DNA from: Candidatus Velthaea versatilis
GTDB lineage: Bacteria; Vulcanimicrobiota; Vulcanimicrobiia; Vulcanimicrobiales; Vulcanimicrobiaceae
Assembly: GCA_003134035.1 (NCBI GenBank)
Contig: PLAE01000085.1
Coordinates: 1 to 37,169, forward strand
Direction: 5' to 3'
DNA length: 37,169 nt
Below, one piece after another: positions 33,670 to 37,169 of the stretch (position 1 is its first letter; each line of letters starts with the position of its first letter). The notes below the pieces were generated by a model. That model saw nothing but the letters and a program-made list of their open reading frames with translations, had not been told where the DNA came from and did no database searches. The position numbers were made by a program, and so were the translations under genes.

Positions 33670-34856
33670 TCAACGTCACCAAAATTCTGTGCGGTCTCGA
33701 ACAGCCCAAGGATGACCTGCGCTACGGCGAAGGCGCGGGCGCGCCCAAAGCCGCTTCCGAACGCAAACCCGTCGTGGTTTGGAACGTCACCCGCACGTGC
33801 AATTTAGCCTGCATCCACTGTTACGCCGACTCGTACGCGCAAGCGTACGAGGGCGAACTCACCCACGAGCAAGGACGCGCGCTGCTCGACGATCTCGCGC
33901 AGTTCGGCGTTCCGGCCGTGCTGCTGTCCGGCGGCGAGCCGCTGACGCGGCGCGATACGCTCGACCTCGCGCAATACGGCCGTTCGATCGGCCTGAAATT
34001 CACGCTTTCGACGAACGGCACGCTCATCGATCTGGGCACCGCGCAGCGCATCCGCGACATCGATTTTAGCTACGTCGGCATCTCACTCGACGGCATCGGC
34101 GAAACCAACAACAAGTTCCGCGGCAATCCGCGCGCGTTCGAACGCGCGGTCCAGGGCATTCGCAACTGCCGCACCGTCGGTCAAAAAGTCGGCTTGCGCC
34201 TCACGCTGACGCCGCAAACCGTGCGCGATCTCGACGAGATCTTCGACTTCATCGACGAAGAGGGCGTGAACCGCGCGTGCTTTTACCATCTGGTTCCGGC
34301 CGGCCGCGGGCGCGGCCAAGTCGACCTCTCGCACGAGGACAGCCGACTTGCTCTCGAGACCATCGCGCGCCGCACGCGCGATTTCGTCGAGCGCGGCGAT
34401 CCGCGCGAAATCCTCACGGTCGACAATCATACCGACGGGCCGTTCTACTATCTCCTGCTGCTGGCCGAAGGCAACATCGAGGCCGCCGAGCGCGCGTACA
34501 AGTCGCTGGCCTGGAACGGCGGCGGCCGGTACTCGTCGGGCGTCGGTATCTGCGACATCGATCCGCAGGGCAACATTCATCCCGACCAGTTCTGGCAGAG
34601 TGCGACGCTGGGCAACGTCAAGGCGCGCAAGTTCAGCGAAATCTGGACCGACCCCGACATCGAACTCCTGGGCCAACTGCGCAATCGGCTGCCGCTGCTC
34701 ACGGGCCGTTGCGCGTGGTGCCGGTTCCTGAATTTATGCGGCGGCAACTTTCGCGTCCGCGCGCTCGCGGCGACCGGCGACATGTGGGCTCCGGATCCCG
34801 CGTGCTATCTCACCGACGAGCAGATCGCACCGCGGCCCGCGGCGGCGCTCGTCTGA
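33666..34856 (+). CDS. Radical SAM/SPASM protein of the AhbC/NirJ family
   Basis: 396-residue radical SAM enzyme. The N-terminus [20 protein letters not shown] followed by [18 protein letters not shown] is the signature of AhbC (12,18-didecarboxysiroheme deacetylase of the siroheme-to-heme route) and NirJ (heme d1 synthesis). Cluster Cys45-x3-Cys49-x2-Cys52; SAM loop [12 protein letters not shown] (85-96). The C-terminal SPASM-like part has [17 protein letters not shown], then [20 protein letters not shown] and the family ending [19 protein letters not shown]. It acts on tetrapyrrole propionate/acetate side chains in known cases. AhbA/AhbB or NirDL decarboxylases are not in this window. Its ATG overlaps the upstream stop, and bchE follows after 43 bp. 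Confidence 0.87.
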   Translation: MINVTKILCGLEQPKDDLRYGEGAGAPKAASERKPVVVWNVTRTCNLACIHCYADSYAQAYEGELTHEQGRALLDDLAQFGVPAVLLSGGEPLTRRDTLDLAQYGRSIGLKFTLSTNGTLIDLGTAQRIRDIDFSYVGISLDGIGETNNKFRGNPRAFERAVQGIRNCRTVGQKVGLRLTLTPQTVRDLDEIFDFIDEEGVNRACFYHLVPAGRGRGQVDLSHEDSRLALETIARRTRDFVERGDPREILTVDNHTDGPFYYLLLLAEGNIEAAERAYKSLAWNGGGRYSSGVGICDIDPQGNIHPDQFWQSATLGNVKARKFSEIWTDPDIELLGQLRNRLPLLTGRCAWCRFLNLCGGNFRVRALAATGDMWAPDPACYLTDEQIAPRPAAALV

Positions 34857-34899
34857 TCGCACTCGTTTTACCGCTGCGGGGGAACCGCCGGGGGCGTCC

Positions 34900-36549
34900 A
34901 TGCGCATCCTGATGATCCAGCCCAACTATCACGCCGGCGGTGCCGAGATCGCGGGCAACTGGCCGCCGGGCTGGGCGGCGTACGTCGGCGGTGCACTCAA
35001 GGCGGCCGGCTTCGAGGACGTCGAGTTCCTCGATGCGATGGCGTTTCACATCGACGATCCGGAGTTGCGCGCCGCGATTCGAGCGCAAGCGCCGGATATC
35101 GTCATGGCGACGGCGATCACGCCGATGATCTACAAGGCGCAGACGACGCTGCAGATCGCCAAAGAAGCGGCGCCCGGCGCGATTACGATTTTGGGCGGGA
35201 TCCATCCGACGTTCATGTATGCCCAAGTCCTGTCCGAAGCACCTTGGATCGACTACATCGTGCGCGGCGAAGGCGAAGAGATCATCGTCGAACTGCTGCG
35301 CGCGATCGCCGCGGGCACCGATAAAGCCGACCGCGCCGCGATCCAGGGTCTCGCCTATCTCGAAGACGATCGGCTCGTTGCGACACCCGCGCGTCCGGTC
35401 ATCGAGAATCTCGACACGCTCACGCCGGACTGGAGCCTCTTGAAGTGGGACAAGTATATTTACATCCCGCTCAACTGTCGCGTCGCGGTCCCGAACTTCG
35501 CGCGCGGCTGCCCGTTCACGTGCCGTTTCTGTTCGCAGTGGAAGTTTTGGCGCAAATACCGCACCCGCGATCCCAAGAAATTCGTCGACGAAATCGAAGT
35601 CCTGGTCCGCACATATCATGTCGGCTTCTTCATCCTCGCCGACGAAGAGCCGACGATCAATCGCAAAAAATTCGTCGCGCTGTGCGAGGAACTCATCGCG
35701 CGCAAACTGCCCGTGTACTGGGGCATCAACACGCGGGTGACGGACATCCTGCGCGATGCCGAACTGCTCCCGCTGTACCGTAAAGCGGGACTGCTGCACA
35801 TTTCGCTCGGCACCGAGGCGGCCGCGCAGATGAAGCTCGATCTGTTCCGCAAGCAAACGACTATCGAGCAAAACAAGAAGGCAATCCGGCTGATCCGCGA
35901 AGCGGGCATCGTCGCCGAGGCCCAATTCATCATCGGGCTCGAGGGCGAGACCAAAGAGACCATCGAAGAAACCTATCGGTACGCGCGCGATTGGAAGACG
36001 GACATGGCGAATTGGAATATGTACACGCCTTGGCCGTTCGCCGAACTTTTCGAGGATCTCGGCGACCGGGTCGAAGTTCGCGATTACGCGAAGTACAATT
36101 TTGTCACGCCGATCATGAAGCCGGACGAGATGGAACGCGCCGACGTGCTCAAGGGCGTGTTGCGCAACTACGCGCGCTTCTATATGCACAAAGCGTTTTT
36201 CGAGTATCTCGCGATCCGCGGCGACAAGCTCAAACGGCGGTACATGCTGGGCTGTCTGCGGGCGTTTCTCAAGAGCACCGCGACCAAGAAATTCTACGAT
36301 CTCGAACGGCTCAAATTCCGCGGCAACCGGACCGACGTCGACTTCGGCTTCGATTCGAGCAAAGTGCTCAGCCGCGAGCAGATCGCCGAACTCAAGGCGG
36401 CGAAACCCGAGCTGGGTGCGGACGTCAACTTCGCGGGGCGGGCCAACGTGACGACGTCGATGCCGTCGATCGGCGCGTGCGCCGCCCCGAACGATCTGCC
36501 CGCCGTTCTCGACGACGAGAACTTGGCCGGGTCGGCCGGCATTCCATGA
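34900..36549 (+). CDS. bchE: Anaerobic Mg-protoporphyrin IX monomethyl ester cyclase
   Basis: 549-residue B12-binding radical SAM enzyme. In (bacterio)chlorophyll synthesis BchE forms the isocyclic fifth ring, turning Mg-protoporphyrin IX 13-monomethyl ester into divinyl-protochlorophyllide with oxygen from water. The N-terminus [17 protein letters not shown] (9-25) is close to purple-bacterial Bch[12 protein letters not shown] (97-107) and IVRGEGEE (120-127) complete the cobalamin domain. Cluster motif C204-x3-C208-x2-C211 ([20 protein letters not shown]), then [16 protein letters not shown] and [11 protein letters not shown], also BchE-typical. The C-terminus (about 470-549) is longer than conserved and poorly structured. 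It is followed by bchJ with an ATGA overlap. General B12-radical SAM methylases are less likely given the match along the full length. Confidence 0.9.
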   Translation: MRILMIQPNYHAGGAEIAGNWPPGWAAYVGGALKAAGFEDVEFLDAMAFHIDDPELRAAIRAQAPDIVMATAITPMIYKAQTTLQIAKEAAPGAITILGGIHPTFMYAQVLSEAPWIDYIVRGEGEEIIVELLRAIAAGTDKADRAAIQGLAYLEDDRLVATPARPVIENLDTLTPDWSLLKWDKYIYIPLNCRVAVPNFARGCPFTCRFCSQWKFWRKYRTRDPKKFVDEIEVLVRTYHVGFFILADEEPTINRKKFVALCEELIARKLPVYWGINTRVTDILRDAELLPLYRKAGLLHISLGTEAAAQMKLDLFRKQTTIEQNKKAIRLIREAGIVAEAQFIIGLEGETKETIEETYRYARDWKTDMANWNMYTPWPFAELFEDLGDRVEVRDYAKYNFVTPIMKPDEMERADVLKGVLRNYARFYMHKAFFEYLAIRGDKLKRRYMLGCLRAFLKSTATKKFYDLERLKFRGNRTDVDFGFDSSKVLSREQIAELKAAKPELGADVNFAGRANVTTSMPSIGACAAPNDLPAVLDDENLAGSAGIP

Positions 36550-37154
36550 TGACCGAGGGTTTAGCGTCGGCCCAGCCGGCGCGGATCGGGCCCAATGCGA
36601 TCGTTTGCACCCTCGAAGCCGTGCGCGAACGCATCGGCCCGCCGGCGGCCGATCACTTGCTGCGCTGCGCCGAACTCGACGCATATCGCGACGGGCGACC
36701 CACGGCGATGGTGCCCGAAATCGATGTGAGCCTGCTGTATTGCGCGTTGCGGGCCCAACTCGGCGAAGCGGACGCCGAGGCGGTGGCGCGCGACGCGGGC
36801 TACAAGACGGCGCGCTACATCCTCGCGCACCGCATCCCGGCGCCCGCGCAGGTTGCGCTGCGTTTGCTGCCGCCGCGCTTGTCCGCGCCGCTGCTGCTGT
36901 GGGCGATCGGTAGGCATACCTGGACGTTTGCCGGGAGCGCGAGCGTCGCTTTCGCGACCGGACCGCCGGTGCGGATCGAACTAACCGGGTGCGTGATCTG
37001 CCGCGGCGTGGTCGGGCACGCGGCGTGCTGCGTCTACTATGCCGCGGCGTTCGAGGGACTCTTTCGCGCGCTCGTGTCAGCGCGCGCGGCGGCGACGGAG
37101 ATCGCCTGCGCGGCGCAGGGTGCCAAAGGCTGCGTTTTCGAGATCCGCGGCTAG
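36546..37154 (+). CDS. bchJ: BchJ-like V4R domain protein
   Basis: 202-residue protein with a V4R (vinyl 4 reductase) domain, as in BchJ of bacteriochlorophyll clusters. BchJ was once named 4(8)-vinyl reductase; BciA/BciB are now known to do that step, and BchJ is thought to bind or channel divinyl-protochlorophyllide. The N-terminal part ([20 protein letters not shown] ... [18 protein letters not shown]) and the middle [18 protein letters not shown] follow BchJ; the V4R part has [20 protein letters not shown] and [17 protein letters not shown] with several Cys. ATG at 36546 overlaps the bchE stop; an ATG three bases later is equally possible. A repeat hairpin begins just after its TAG. Confidence 0.85.
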   Translation: MMTEGLASAQPARIGPNAIVCTLEAVRERIGPPAADHLLRCAELDAYRDGRPTAMVPEIDVSLLYCALRAQLGEADAEAVARDAGYKTARYILAHRIPAPAQVALRLLPPRLSAPLLLWAIGRHTWTFAGSASVAFATGPPVRIELTGCVICRGVVGHAACCVYYAAAFEGLFRALVSARAAATEIACAAQGAKGCVFEIRG

Positions 37155-37157
37155 GAT

Positions 37158-37169
37158 TGTGTCGGGTTT
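37158..37169. repeat. Palindromic hairpin after bchJ (copy 2, cut by window end)
   Basis: TGTGTCGGGTTT is the left arm and loop of the hairpin that follows glnA. Including the preceding bases, CTAGGATTGTGTCGGGTTT differs from the glnA copy at one position in 19. The right arm lies outside the window. Confidence 0.6.

Noticed and set aside
34810-36684. Long open frame on the minus strand opposite bchE
   Set aside because: Mirror of strong third-position G/C codon bias; Arg/Asp-rich without domain motifs, while the plus strand carries all BchE motifs. The same applies to long minus frames at 12071-13633 and 9042-10559 and 2726-4591.
1-37169. CRISPR arrays, rRNA genes, intact insertion sequences
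   Set aside because: No regularly spaced repeats, rRNA segments or transposase genes were found on either strand.

Overview
This is a G+C-rich chromosomal window with dense coding and many 4-base start/stop overlaps (ATGA, GTGA, TTGA). Lipoprotein signal peptides and an RND pump with a periplasmic adaptor point to a diderm bacterium. An anaerobic-type chlorophyll cyclase (bchE) and a BchJ-like V4R protein sit at the right edge, together with a 2-oxoglutarate dehydrogenase E2-E1 fusion, a kamA-kdd lysine module and Ig-like secreted proteins. This mix would fit the phototrophic branch of Candidatus Eremiobacterota (WPS-2/Vulcanimicrobiota). That assignment is inference; no rRNA is present to confirm it.

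Left part (1-11.6 kb), export and envelope: the tail of a secreted Ig-like protein; a DHA2-type MFS drug exporter divergent from a TetR regulator; a TetR - adaptor - RND permease unit on the minus strand with matching TGAAC-N3-GTTCA operators upstream of the regulator and of the pump; relics of a short-chain dehydrogenase; then a penicillin-acylase-family hydrolase coupled to an EamA exporter.

Middle (11.6-25 kb), central carbon and nitrogen metabolism: tRNA-Leu(CAG) with a terminator; a small Cys-rich protein; a very large fusion carrying lipoyl, E3-binding, E2 and E1 domains of 2-oxoglutarate dehydrogenase; a 316-bp lower-G+C insert with inverted terminal repeats; a LOG-family nucleotide hydrolase and a monooxygenase-like protein; a lysine operon (AsnC/Lrp regulator, 3,5-diaminohexanoate dehydrogenase, lysine 2,3-aminomutase); a divergent peptide-binding lipoprotein; small envelope proteins; and glutamine synthetase.

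Right part (25-37 kb), signalling and tetrapyrroles: a REC-PAS-PAS-PAS-GGDEF-EAL protein, divergent from a MalT-like ATPase/LuxR regulator whose end overlaps an HD-GYP phosphodiesterase gene. These three form a probable cyclic-di-GMP signalling block. After a non-coding stretch with two tiny ORFs comes a closely packed four-gene run: two SPASM-type radical SAM enzymes of the AhbC/NirJ kind, then bchE and bchJ. This run is the most interesting part of the window: heme-pathway-like radical SAM enzymes are packed into one unit with the oxygen-independent isocyclic-ring cyclase of bacteriochlorophyll synthesis. A palindromic hairpin that follows glnA begins again directly after bchJ at the window edge.
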